Source: Rossellomorea sp. SC111 (GTDB lineage: Bacteria > Bacillota > Bacilli > Bacillales > Bacillaceae_B). Taken from it: 64,000 bases of DNA. Below are positions 51,591 through 59,513 of the stretch, piece by piece. The DNA lies in contig NZ_JANIOC010000001.1 in the NCBI RefSeq assembly GCF_024733565.1, forward strand, positions 62,001 to 126,000, given 5' to 3'. Each line of letters starts with the position of its first letter. Position 1 is the first letter of the stretch. The translations under genes and the position numbers were made by a program. Under the pieces are notes generated by a model. It was not told the origin of the DNA, did not search any database, and saw only the letters and a list, made by a program, of their open reading frames with translations.

Positions 51591-52148
51591 TCAGTCTGTC
51601 TTCCACTGTTCCTCTTCAACGATCCACTGTAAATCATGGAAGCTGATTGTCCTGAGATCAAAAGATGGATCGGACTGTTTCTTTTTTTTCGCTTCTTCAT
51701 AGAAATACTTGGGCGAGCCTTCTTTTTCTTCATCGTATAGAATCACACACGACTGGCTTTTGTGCAAAAATAGTTGATTCTTGTTGCGAAACTGCTGAGG
51801 ATTCTTATAAGGATCCTTCGAGACGGTTTCGACAAAGTCGGCTTGAGAAAGAATCAGTTCATAATATTCCTTATTCTGTTCGTTCCAGTTTTCCTCCTGA
51901 GAAATAAAAGGGGTCAGCACGGCAAGTTTAAGATCAGGGTAGTCCTCCTGAAGTTCAAATACAACTTCTGCTCCCCACAGCTCTATGCCAAGCTGCCCGC
52001 TGATGAGCACCCATTCCAATCCTTCATCCAGGAGTGAAACCAGTTCTTTCTTCAATGCTTGCTTTATGTAATGAACCGCTTTGTCATCCTGCTTGAAAAT
52101 TCCTAATTCAAAGGATTTATATCCAGTAACGCATGCAACATTCCCCAC
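51591..52148 (-). CDS. ypsA: YpsA, SLOG-superfamily protein (DUF1273)
   Basis: 185-residue Rossmann-like SLOG protein. [38 protein letters not shown] and [12 protein letters not shown] are diagnostic of YpsA. Family members bind nucleotides or NAD-like ligands; B. subtilis/S. aureus YpsA influences cell division. GTG start at 52148 follows AAAGGGG by ~9 nt and fits the family N-terminus; the longer ATG-like frame has no SD. Between gpsB and cotD as in B. subtilis. Confidence 0.92.
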   Translation of the reverse strand: MGNVACVTGYKSFELGIFKQDDKAVHYIKQALKKELVSLLDEGLEWVLISGQLGIELWGAEVVFELQEDYPDLKLAVLTPFISQEENWNEQNKEYYELILSQADFVETVSKDPYKNPQQFRNKNQLFLHKSQSCVILYDEEKEGSPKYFYEEAKKKKQSDPSFDLRTISFHDLQWIVEEEQWKTD

Positions 52149-52281
52149 ATGGAAAACCCCTTTAATAAACTTTGGGCACTTTTGATTCTCTTTATTAGCG
52201 TACCCCAAACCTTCTCACTCTATTGTATCATATTTCACGGATTTCTGAGACGGGGAATATCCATGCTGCGATCTCTCAGCA

Positions 52282-52322
52282 TAAAAAGAAGAGATGACTC
52301 CATAAGACTGGTCTCTCCTTAA
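52282..52322 (-). terminator. Probable terminator of cotD
   Basis: GGAGAGAC / GTCATCTCTT stem (one bulge) followed by CTTTTTATG on the minus strand. A second 11-bp palindrome (TGATGCAGTGC / GCACTGTATCA) lies at about 52328-52352. Confidence 0.5.
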
Positions 52323-52398
52323 GAAAGTGATACAGTGCAGGGCACTGCATCACTGAATCCAGTCTTTTAGAATCATCCCTCTGACATCATTGATTTTA

Positions 52399-52710
52399 TT
52401 ATCTTCCCATACCGTATGGTCCGAATGGTGGTCTTGGACGAGGTCCGAATCCCGGGCCACCAGGTCCTCCTGGGCCTTGAGGTCCTCCCGGTCCGCCTCC
52501 ACAATTAAACTGTTGGTGGGACACACTGTCTACTTGTGATTGTGTGTGTGGGAAATAATGTTTATGTTGATACATGACATTATTCACATTTGTTGTGTGT
52601 GTCGGGTGAATATGAGGCACCTCATAGGTAGTCATGTTGTGATTCACACAACATTTCGTCGGGTGCATAACTGCAGGAAGCACTTGATTAGGTCTTGGTC
52701 TACAATACAT
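52399..52710 (-). CDS. cotD: Spore coat protein CotD
   Basis: 103-residue inner-coat protein. MHPTKCCVNHNMTTYEVPHIHPTHTTNVN and HKHYFPHTQSQVDSVSHQQF match CotD. The C-terminus is extended by a Gly/Pro-rich tail (about 69-103: GGGPGGPQGPGGPGGPGFGP) not present in the 75-residue B. subtilis protein. GAAAGGAGAG SD. A sigma-K-type promoter lies upstream. His/Cys content suggests crosslinking in the coat. Confidence 0.93.
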   Translation of the reverse strand: MYCRPRPNQVLPAVMHPTKCCVNHNMTTYEVPHIHPTHTTNVNNVMYQHKHYFPHTQSQVDSVSHQQFNCGGGPGGPQGPGGPGGPGFGPRPRPPFGPYGMGR

Positions 52711-52748
52711 TGTAACGCTCTCCTTTCATCTCTTGGTTGCTACAATAA

Positions 52749-52776
52749 TAGCCTATGAAATAGAGAGGGTACATGT
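52749..52776 (-). promoter_or_regulatory. Putative sigma-K promoter of cotD
   Basis: ACA, 16-bp spacer, then CATAGGCTA on the minus strand, fitting the sigma-K pattern (AC ... CATAnnnTA) expected for a coat gene. Confidence 0.5.
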
Positions 52777-52818
52777 ACTAATGAAAATACCTATTTTTAG
52801 GAAGTTATTTCGAAAGAC

Positions 52819-52914
52819 TTACATTAAGCTATATAAACTTTGTGAATAATTGGTAAAAACAAAGGCTGTTAAACCAATGACGACAAAGAACAAAATTAAG
52901 ATTGCACGGTTCAT
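52819..52914 (-). CDS. 31-residue single-span membrane peptide
   Basis: MNRAILILFFVVIGLTAFVFTNYSQSLYSLM: one hydrophobic span (about 4-20) and a short polar end. AAAGGAATGATGAA precedes the ATG at 52914. Between cotD and mrfB, same strand. Not recognised; small membrane peptides of this kind are often sporulation genes in Bacillus, which would fit the neighbour cotD. No terminator seen after it. Confidence 0.5.
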   Translation of the reverse strand: MNRAILILFFVVIGLTAFVFTNYSQSLYSLM

Positions 52915-53019
52915 TTCATCATTCCTTTTATCATTAAAAATTTTCAACACAATTATTTATTTTACATCTACTTTAGAAAATTCTCAATATAAAAATAAGG
53001 AGATGGAACCACTTTCATG

Positions 53020-54312
53020 CTATAAATTTTTCTCTTTGCTCCTCAGGGAAACAAAACCTATATTTTTGTCTAATTTATCCTCTATCCGTGCCTTGCGATG
53101 ATTCAGATTCACTATTATTTTCAGGTGCTTATTTTTTGTTTCCCCTGTATCATCAGTCAAGGCCAAAAGACGATTGCACATCTCCAGAGCCCTCTTTAGG
53201 TCCTTCGTTTTGTGCTCATACAATTTTGCCAGTTCCAACAGAACAGCTTTCCGTATGGGAACCGGTGCGTTTTCATGGATGCCCTCCCACAACTCAATCG
53301 CCTTTTCTTCCTGCTTTTCTTTTTTATATTGAAGGGCAAGCTGATGTACTGCCTTAAAGTTTGGGTCATGATTCTCTTTAATGATTTCCTCGTAGCGTTC
53401 CCTGGCTATTTTCCTGTTACCCGTATATTCGAGCCATCTGCCGACTTCAAACCGTTCATGCCCGGTCGCCTCTTCATGGACGTTCAAGAGCTGGAACGTC
53501 AGGTGAGTATAGAGCGTGATGAGGGATAAGATATCCAGTTCGTTGTGAGTCATGACCTTGAAGATACCTTCAGGATCTTTACGCTCGATATAATCGAAAT
53601 ATATCATCGGAGCAAGGTATCCTGGTACATCATCAACCCTGTTAAACCCAAGGATATTCCGTTCTACGTTCATGAGCTTGACAGAGTCCAATTTATGTTT
53701 AAAGAGTCTTCTGGAACCGTGGTAAAGGTCGAAATGGCCAAATGCAGGCAGCTTCGGTACATGATCTTTAATAAGGGTATGCCTTGTCTTAACCTGTGGC
53801 CAATCAAAAGCCTTTCCGTTGTACGTTACAAGCGTATTGTAATCTACATTGCTCAAGAAGCTGTGATATAAAGGGATCTCACTTCCCGGCTGTGGCAGGA
53901 AGTGCTGGGTCACGATCACTTCATTATCCGTTACCCTACCATGTCCCAATAGGAAGATGGTATTTCCTACCCCTCCGCCAAGTCCGGTCGTTTCCGTATC
54001 GAAAAAGAACAGATCTTCAGGGTGAAGCCCCTTAGAAGACAGGGGATGATCGCCTGTAAACCCCTGCCATGCCTCTACAGCTTTTATAAAATCTTTAAAC
54101 GTGTAATCCCCATGTTGGTGATGAATGGGATAACGTTTTTCCTTTACCAGGCAAAAATCATCATCAATATAATACGCAGTCGTTCCATTTTCTCTCCATA
54201 GATCCCAAAAGGGCAGATCCGACGAATGGTCTTCCGATTGCGGTGCAGGCTCACCTTCCTCTTCCCGGATAATATGCTTTTTCATTCTTGTTAATTTATT
54301 TTTCAATGACAT
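53020..54312 (-). CDS. mrfB: Mitomycin repair exonuclease MrfB (YprB)
   Basis: 430-residue protein. RNase H-like DEDDh exonuclease domain (about 75-290) with DEDDh residues in LFFFDTETTGLGGG, VTYNGKAFDWPQVKTRH, FGHFDLYHGSRRL and MTHNELDILSL. The C-terminal ~110 residues are TPR-like helices (ERYEEIIKENHD, AIELWEGIHENAPV). In B. subtilis MrfA/MrfB act together in UvrABC-independent excision of mitomycin C damage. ATG with GAAGGAGGG. Lies 22 nt downstream of mrfA. Confidence 0.93.
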   Translation of the reverse strand: MSLKNKLTRMKKHIIREEEGEPAPQSEDHSSDLPFWDLWRENGTTAYYIDDDFCLVKEKRYPIHHQHGDYTFKDFIKAVEAWQGFTGDHPLSSKGLHPEDLFFFDTETTGLGGGVGNTIFLLGHGRVTDNEVIVTQHFLPQPGSEIPLYHSFLSNVDYNTLVTYNGKAFDWPQVKTRHTLIKDHVPKLPAFGHFDLYHGSRRLFKHKLDSVKLMNVERNILGFNRVDDVPGYLAPMIYFDYIERKDPEGIFKVMTHNELDILSLITLYTHLTFQLLNVHEEATGHERFEVGRWLEYTGNRKIARERYEEIIKENHDPNFKAVHQLALQYKKEKQEEKAIELWEGIHENAPVPIRKAVLLELAKLYEHKTKDLKRALEMCNRLLALTDDTGETKNKHLKIIVNLNHRKARIEDKLDKNIGFVSLRSKEKNL

Positions 54313-54334
54313 CCCGGTTCCCTCCTTCCATTCT

Positions 54335-56599
54335 TCATTGAAGGAACTGACGAAGAAGTTTCAATGAATCGAGTTTGGCTGTATCCATAGAATGCTCCAT
54401 ACCGATGCAGGAGGGACAGCCATTTTGACATGGACATCGTTCGATCATGGAAGATGTCTCAAGAAGAATCTTCTCTATCTGTTCATATACTTTTTCACTG
54501 AGCCCGATTCCGCCCGGATAGCGGTCGTAAATAAAGATGGTGGGAAGTTCATTATGGGCAGCCTTGATTTGTGGCACAACGAAAATGTCGCTTGGGTCAC
54601 ACATGACAAAGAGAGGGATGATCGATTTTAGGCTTTGGGAAGCCCCGATAAGCCCCTCTTCAAGTCGTTCCTGACTTAAAGAGGCAGCGTCTTTTAACGA
54701 TATCCAGCTCGAGCTCGTATGCAGCTCTTCTTCCGGAAGATGAATCGGACCTGAACCGATATTTTCATGGGTGTCGAATTTTATTTTCTTGAATATCGTG
54801 GCCATCGCTTGAACGGTTACATCCCCGTACGCCACATCGAACATGTCCGATTCTCTCTTTTTGTCGGTTTCTAGTACCCTTAATTGTACAGCGAGATTGG
54901 CATCCGTAAAATAATCGACATCGACTTCTCGTACAAACGCCTTCTTTTCTTCCCAGTCGAGCTTTTCAACCTGAAACTGAACACCCTGATGTAAATAAAT
55001 CGCTTCATCGTGCAATAATGTCATGGCAGAGAAACGGTCCATTTCCCCAATTACCTTTACGGATGAAATATCGGTTTGATCGATGATGATGACATTCTCC
55101 TGTGACGCCGAGCGAAGGCTGATGTTATGTGCCGGGAAAACATCGTTCATCCAATACCACTTGTCACCATTTTTATGCACGACCCGCTCTTCTACTAGAA
55201 ATTCCAGTATATCTTCCATTTCATGTCTGCCAAATTGCTCCCCTTCCCTGAAGGGCAGCTCGTAAGCCGCACACTTGATATGATCAATGAGAATGATTAA
55301 ATTATCAGGATTGATCCGAGCGGTTTCGGGAGTCTGCTCAAAGAAATAATCCGGATGTTCGATGATGAATTGATCCAGTGGACTGGAGCTCGCCACCATG
55401 ATGACCAAGGACTCCCCATGCCTTCTTCCCGCTCTTCCTGCCTGCTGCCAGGCGCTTGCGATCGTCCCGGGATATCCTGTCATGATGCATACTTGCAATT
55501 GTCCAATATCGACACCCAATTCAAGGGCATTTGTGCTGACAACCCCATATATGTCACCCTGCCTTAAGCCTTTCTCAATTTCTCTTCGCTGGGTGGGAAG
55601 GTACCCGCCACGATAACCCCTGATAGATTTCGCACCTAATTGGCCTTTCACCAACTCTTGTAAATACGTAAGAATGATTTCCACCCGTACCCTGCTTCTC
55701 GCAAATATGATGGTTTGCACCTTATTTTTCAATAGCTCGCCAGCGATCCTCCTTACCTCCAGAGTCGCGCTCCGACGGATATTGAGGGGTTTATTGACGA
55801 TGGGTGGATTGTAGAAGACGAAATGCTTCTTTGCACTAGGCGCCCCGTTATTATCGATTAAATTCATTTCTGTTCCAGTCAATTGCTCCGCCAGTTCTTT
55901 TGGGTTGGCGATTGTTGCCGATGTACAGATGAATATGGGTGAGGCCCCATAGAATTCACAAATTCGTTTCAATCTTCTGATCACATTGCTGACATGGGAG
56001 CCAAACACCCCTCTATATATATGAAGCTCATCGATAATGACATATTTCAGGTTCTCGAACAGGGACACCCACTTCGTATGATGAGGGAGGATAGCTGAAT
56101 GAAGCATATCTGGATTTGTGATGACGATATGCCCCGCTTTCCTCACCTTTTGACGGATATTTGCAGACGTGTCCCCGTCATATGTATAGCTGTTGATGGC
56201 AACCTCTGCTTCTGCGATGATTTCGTTCAGCTCACTCTTCTGGTCCTGTGCAAGTGCCTTCGTCGGGAAAATGTATAAAGCCCGGGAATCAGGATTATCC
56301 AGTATGGTTTGAAGTACAGGGAGATTATAGCAAAGCGTCTTACCGGAAGCGGTTGGTGTGACGGCAGTGAAGCTTTTCCCTTCCATTGCCAGCTGGAAGG
56401 CTGAATATTGGTGGGTATAAAGCTTTTCCAGACCTCTCTTGTGCAATGCTTCTTTAATTCTTTCATCTATTTCAAATGGCAATTCTACCAATTGAGCCGG
56501 TTTTTCATCAATGGTATGCCAATGAATAATCTGTTTACTGAAATCCGGATCTTTCTTAAAATATTCTATCAACTGCTGAAGGTTATTTCTCTTGAACAT
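54335..56599 (-). CDS. mrfA: Mitomycin repair helicase MrfA (YprA)
   Basis: 754-residue superfamily 2 DExH helicase. Walker A TPTASGKTLCYN, DEVH-type box VIIDELHIYRGVFG, ICTSATIANP, and motif VI QQAGRAGRRHG. The C-terminal zinc-binding cluster is ERCPCQNGCPSCIG (four Cys). ATG at 56599 with GAGGTGATAGAG just upstream was preferred to the in-frame GTG inside that SD. First gene of mrfA-mrfB, giving mitomycin/crosslink damage repair. Confidence 0.94.
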   Translation of the reverse strand: MFKRNNLQQLIEYFKKDPDFSKQIIHWHTIDEKPAQLVELPFEIDERIKEALHKRGLEKLYTHQYSAFQLAMEGKSFTAVTPTASGKTLCYNLPVLQTILDNPDSRALYIFPTKALAQDQKSELNEIIAEAEVAINSYTYDGDTSANIRQKVRKAGHIVITNPDMLHSAILPHHTKWVSLFENLKYVIIDELHIYRGVFGSHVSNVIRRLKRICEFYGASPIFICTSATIANPKELAEQLTGTEMNLIDNNGAPSAKKHFVFYNPPIVNKPLNIRRSATLEVRRIAGELLKNKVQTIIFARSRVRVEIILTYLQELVKGQLGAKSIRGYRGGYLPTQRREIEKGLRQGDIYGVVSTNALELGVDIGQLQVCIMTGYPGTIASAWQQAGRAGRRHGESLVIMVASSSPLDQFIIEHPDYFFEQTPETARINPDNLIILIDHIKCAAYELPFREGEQFGRHEMEDILEFLVEERVVHKNGDKWYWMNDVFPAHNISLRSASQENVIIIDQTDISSVKVIGEMDRFSAMTLLHDEAIYLHQGVQFQVEKLDWEEKKAFVREVDVDYFTDANLAVQLRVLETDKKRESDMFDVAYGDVTVQAMATIFKKIKFDTHENIGSGPIHLPEEELHTSSSWISLKDAASLSQERLEEGLIGASQSLKSIIPLFVMCDPSDIFVVPQIKAAHNELPTIFIYDRYPGGIGLSEKVYEQIEKILLETSSMIERCPCQNGCPSCIGMEHSMDTAKLDSLKLLRQFLQ

Positions 56600-56754
56600 C
56601 TCTATCACCTCTCCTACTCATTTTACCGAATCTATGTTCGAAACTAAAGTAAAAAAACCACCTTTCCATATTCATCCTTTTATCAATAAATGAGTGAGCT
56701 TTAGTGGAGAGACACTCTCCCCTTTTTTATCCATTGGTTGCATAGGACAAATGC

Positions 56755-56781
56755 ACATTTTCTCGAGCGGGGCATAGGCTA
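56755..56781 (+). promoter_or_regulatory. Putative sigma-K promoter of the small heat-shock protein gene
   Basis: ACA, 15-bp spacer, CATAGGCTA. The -10 nonamer is identical to the one upstream of cotD. Confidence 0.45.
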
Positions 56782-56814
56782 GTATGAATACGTTCGCGTG
56801 AAAGGAGCATACCC

Positions 56815-57264
56815 ATGTCCAAGGATTCAAACAAAGGCGGTTTTGGAGACCTGATGCATTCCATGAATGAATTCTTTCATGAAAGACCGATGAGAGGAAT
56901 GTTACAAAGTATCGATGAGTTCTTCACGTCCTCTGCCAACCCTTTTGGTTCATTCCCCGTTGAACTGACGGAAATGGATGATCATTATCTCGTTACTGCA
57001 GAATTTCCCGGTGTAAATAAAGAGCAAATACAACTCGATGTGTTCCCTCAGTACATCACGATTTCAGTGACAAATAAAGAAATATATTCAGAAGAAAATG
57101 AGAAGCACGAGACGATCAGAAGGAAGCAATCCATGAGAAAAACCAGTAGAACCGTTCCATTTCCAAGGCTTGTAAATGAAAAGAATGTGAAAGCTTCTTA
57201 TAAAGATGGTTTATTATCAGTAAAAGTGAACAAGGAATCAGGGAAGCGAATACAAATTGAATAA
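56815..57264 (+). CDS. Hsp20/alpha-crystallin family protein (possibly a spore coat sHSP)
   Basis: 149-residue small heat-shock protein. The variable N-terminus has FFHERPMRG and FFTSSANPFG; the alpha-crystallin domain covers about residues 45-140 (LVTAEFPGVNKEQIQLDV, VPFPRLVNEKNVKASYKDGLLSVKV). The C-terminal I-x-I-type motif is RIQIE. Chaperone preventing aggregation. GAAAGGAGC SD. The sigma-K-like promoter and nearby cotD raise the option of a CotM/CotP-type coat protein; undecided. Confidence 0.88.
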   Translation: MSKDSNKGGFGDLMHSMNEFFHERPMRGMLQSIDEFFTSSANPFGSFPVELTEMDDHYLVTAEFPGVNKEQIQLDVFPQYITISVTNKEIYSEENEKHETIRRKQSMRKTSRTVPFPRLVNEKNVKASYKDGLLSVKVNKESGKRIQIE

Positions 57265-57267
57265 ATT

Positions 57268-57300
57268 GAAAAAGGAGCTGCGGGAGTGCAGCTCCTTTTT
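57268..57300. terminator. Bidirectional terminator
   Basis: AAAAAGGAGCTGC / GCAGCTCCTTTTT stem between convergent sHSP and yppG genes. Confidence 0.9.
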
Positions 57301-57303
57301 GGT

Positions 57304-57801
57304 CTAGAATTTAAATATCCCGCCTAAGCCTTTTACAAGAGATGAAACCTGATTGATGGCACCCATCATTTGTCCAGTCGTATTCATCATTTTATTGAAA
57401 TCCAACGATCCGTCCTGCGACTTAAAAGAATTCATGATGCCGCTCACCCCACCTGAAGAAGGTTTCGCCATAAAAGAGGCTTTCGGGTAGGGATTAGCGT
57501 ATGACTGCTGTTCCATCGCTTTCATTTGATATGGATTGTATTCTTTGTGCTGAAGAGGATTTTCAAAATATGGATTCATCTGCTGAGGCTGATTCATTTG
57601 CTGATATTGGTTTATCTGACTCCCGGAACCTGTATATGGCCCATCCGGCTGTGGTAAATAATTGGGTTGATAAGGTCCATAATTCGGCGGTCTCATCCCT
57701 TGTAAAGGATAGTTCACCAAGGGACCCATATTCTGAGTCTGCGAATGGTGATATGGGTATGGCTGATATCGCATCTGTCTCGAATAAGGTGAAGAATTCA
57801 T
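57304..57801 (-). CDS. yppG: YppG-like protein
   Basis: 165-residue protein: the first ~105 residues are a Pro/Tyr/Gln/Asn-rich low-complexity tract (YQPYPYHH, PNYGPYQPNYLPQP, QYQQMNQPQQMNPY). The C-terminal ~45 residues are conserved (FKSQDGSLDFNKMMNTTGQMMGAINQVSSLVKGLGGIF). The C-terminal part defines the YppG family. AGTAGGGGGGG SD. Spore-coat association is suspected for such composition but not shown here. Position before yppF/yppE/yppD matches B. subtilis. Confidence 0.87.
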   Translation of the reverse strand: MNSSPYSRQMRYQPYPYHHSQTQNMGPLVNYPLQGMRPPNYGPYQPNYLPQPDGPYTGSGSQINQYQQMNQPQQMNPYFENPLQHKEYNPYQMKAMEQQSYANPYPKASFMAKPSSGGVSGIMNSFKSQDGSLDFNKMMNTTGQMMGAINQVSSLVKGLGGIFKF

Positions 57802-58014
57802 ACTTAGCCCCCCTACTGTTAGTGGTTACTATACTTTATGTACATAAAGAAAAATGGTGAAAGAACCCATAAAGATCTTTCGACAATCCCCTGAGAAAAA
57901 TGTCGGAAGTTACACTATTCTTACAACTTAAGGAAAGGGTTTTATATGATAGGATGAAGGTAGATAGAGAGCTATTATCATTCATATGAAATATGTGTAT
58001 TGGGAGGAATCAAG

Positions 58015-58188
58015 ATGGACCTAAACGAATTGCTGAAAAGATATGAAAGCAGTAAACAGTATCAAGCAACCGACCAACAAGAACTTCTTACACTGGCTAA
58101 AAAACTTTATATTTCAAATGAAATCTCCTTTCATCATTACAAAGGGTTAGCGAAAGAGATCAATACAATAGAAGAAAATGCGATTTAA
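58015..58188 (+). CDS. yppF: YppF-like small protein
   Basis: 57-residue helical protein, MDLNELLKRYESSKQYQATDQQELLTLAKKLYISNEISFHHYKGLAKEINTIEENAI in outline. It belongs to the YppF family (about 60 residues). ATG at 58015 with TGGGAGGA at ~6 nt; an in-frame TTG upstream lies in the SD. Single gene with its own terminator. Unknown role. Confidence 0.85.
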   Translation: MDLNELLKRYESSKQYQATDQQELLTLAKKLYISNEISFHHYKGLAKEINTIEENAI

Positions 58189-58195
58189 ACCCCAT

Positions 58196-58232
58196 AAAGA
58201 AAGAGGCTGCCAAGGGCAGCCTCTTATTTTTC
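58196..58232. terminator. Terminator between yppF and yppE
   Basis: AAGAGGCTGCC / GGCAGCCTCTT stem followed by ATTTTT on the + strand. Confidence 0.85.
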
Positions 58233-58580
58233 TTTCAGTTCATCGAGCTCTGTCCCGAGTACATACGAAACAGATTGATAATGACTGATGAACCGATTGT
58301 AGCTGGACTCAGGAAAGAAGCAATGGACCGATAACATTTCTATATTGTCGAAAGTATTGACAATCTGTGGAAAATGGATATGCTTCGGCTTACAATCTTT
58401 AATCCAATTCAGTGACAAGTCTTTCCATCGATCATTCTTTTCTTTTACTTCATCTGCAAAGGGCTTCACTTCAGTGTAAAATTCCCCTTTTTCACCTGAC
58501 TCGCGCCTGCTTTTATATTCATTCATCATCTTCTCGACCAGCACGAGAAGCTCTTCCGTTACTTGTTTCAATTCGTTCAA
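58224..58580 (-). CDS. yppE: YppE-like DUF1798 protein
   Basis: 118-residue protein expected to form a four-helix bundle (DUF1798). MNELKQVTEELLVLVEKMMNEY and the conserved HIHFPQIVNTFDNIEMLSVHCFFP segment are family marks. TTG start at 58580 preceded by GGAGGG. Followed in B. subtilis order by yppD. Function unknown. Confidence 0.88.
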   Translation of the reverse strand: MNELKQVTEELLVLVEKMMNEYKSRRESGEKGEFYTEVKPFADEVKEKNDRWKDLSLNWIKDCKPKHIHFPQIVNTFDNIEMLSVHCFFPESSYNRFISHYQSVSYVLGTELDELKEK

Positions 58581-58650
58581 AAAAAGCCCTCCATGGAAAT
58601 TCTAGACAAAAAATAAAAGTAGCACCATGCTACTTTCTTATAAAATCAGT

Positions 58651-58905
58651 TTAAGATGTCTTAAAGGATAATTCAAGTTTTTGTAAGACATAGGACTTTT
58701 CTCTATTCTTAATAAGGACTGATTTTGTACCTGTGTTTCTTTCCACAGAGCTTAAATGACTGTCCATTTTCTGTATCTGATCTGTTAGGGTTCTCAATCC
58801 CTCCTGCTCTTCAACTGAGATTCGGTCATGCAGGCTTTGCTCTAATTGATTGAGGCTTTCTTCGATTTCAGCTAACTTTAACATAATATCTTGTTTTGGA
58901 AGCAT
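58651..58905 (-). CDS. yppD: YppD-like small protein
   Basis: 84-residue helical/coiled-coil protein (MLPKQDIMLKLAEIEESLNQLEQSL... LEHRISVEEQEG-like repeats of Glu/Leu). The frame continues open far upstream, but AAGGTGGGAGG lies just before the ATG at 58905. The yppD name rests on position between yppE and sspM and on size. No function known. Confidence 0.7.
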   Translation of the reverse strand: MLPKQDIMLKLAEIEESLNQLEQSLHDRISVEEQEGLRTLTDQIQKMDSHLSSVERNTGTKSVLIKNREKSYVLQKLELSFKTS

Positions 58906-59046
58906 GTGAATCCTCCCACCTTTTTTTTGGATTAATACAGTAATTCTCCGTCCCTTTTCCTTTCCCTTCCCCCCTGACAAAACTAGAAGCGTTTCGCCAA
59001 AGAAAGTGCAAAAAGGACATTCCTGAAAGGATGTTTCGACACCTCC

Positions 59047-59077
59047 TGAATAAAAGGAACCAAAACTCAAAATAATA
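59047..59077 (+). promoter_or_regulatory. Putative sigma-G promoter of sspM
   Basis: TGAATA, 18-bp spacer, AATAATA; consistent with forespore transcription of a SASP gene (consensus TGAATA ... CATACTA). Confidence 0.45.
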
Positions 59078-59096
59078 GGAGTGGAGGTGTTACTCA

Positions 59097-59198
59097 ATGA
59101 AAAATCAAAAAAACAAACAAACCAAACCACAGCAAGCCGAAACCAAAGCATCCAAAGGCAACCCCAAACTAGAAGGCGAAAACAGACCTTCGACTTAA
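59097..59198 (+). CDS. sspM: Small acid-soluble spore protein M
   Basis: 33-residue Lys/Gln-rich peptide MKNQKNKQTKPQQAET... ending LEGENRPST. The terminal L-x-G-x-NRPST is the SspM signature, and the place next to yppC matches B. subtilis. SD AGTGGAGG at ~8 nt. A sigma-G-type promoter is upstream. A hairpin repeat begins right after the stop, taking the place of an ordinary terminator. Confidence 0.88.
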   Translation: MKNQKNKQTKPQQAETKASKGNPKLEGENRPST

Positions 59199-59318
59199 GT
59201 AAGCGGAGGGGCTTTGCCCAGAGGCGACAAGCATAAGGCGAGAACACCGGAAAGGCGCACTTTGCCTTTTTGGTGTTCTTGACTTATGACCTCGAGCCTC
59301 TAAGCCCCGGAGCTGGAC
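59199..59318 (+). repeat. ~120-bp hairpin repeat, copy 8
   Basis: Same unit as at 44171-44920, with its own stem sequences (GAGAACACC / GGTGTTCTT and CCAGAGGC / GCCTCT). Starts directly after the sspM stop codon. Confidence 0.9.
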
Positions 59319-59324
59319 TAAATA

Positions 59325-59444
59325 AGAAAGCGGAGGCGGCTTGGTCAGACCCGAAAAGCATAAGGCGGACCACACGGAAAGGCGCCCTTTGCCTTTTTGG
59401 ATGGTTTGACTTATGACCTCGAGGGTCTAGCCGCAGGAGCTGGA
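59325..59444 (+). repeat. ~120-bp hairpin repeat, copy 9
   Basis: Tandem to copy 8; outer stem TCAGACCC / GGGTCTA, middle stem GGACCACAC / GGATGGTTT, the latter imperfect. Confidence 0.9.
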
Positions 59445-59467
59445 AAACTCTGACCAGTTCAATTTCA

Positions 59468-59513
59468 AAAAGAAGATGCGGACAGTTTCAAAATGTCCGC
59501 ATCTTCTTTTTCT
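59468..59513 (-). terminator. yppC terminator overlapping its last codons
   Basis: GAAGATGCGGACA / TGTCCGCATCTTC, 13-bp perfect stem with A and T tracts. The minus-strand 5' arm encodes the last residues (KMRTF) of YppC. Confidence 0.85.

Noticed and set aside
58906-59247. N-terminal extension of the yppD frame across the sspM region
   Set aside because: It is antisense to sspM and part of a hairpin repeat. AAGGTGGGAGG before the ATG at 58905 marks the real start.
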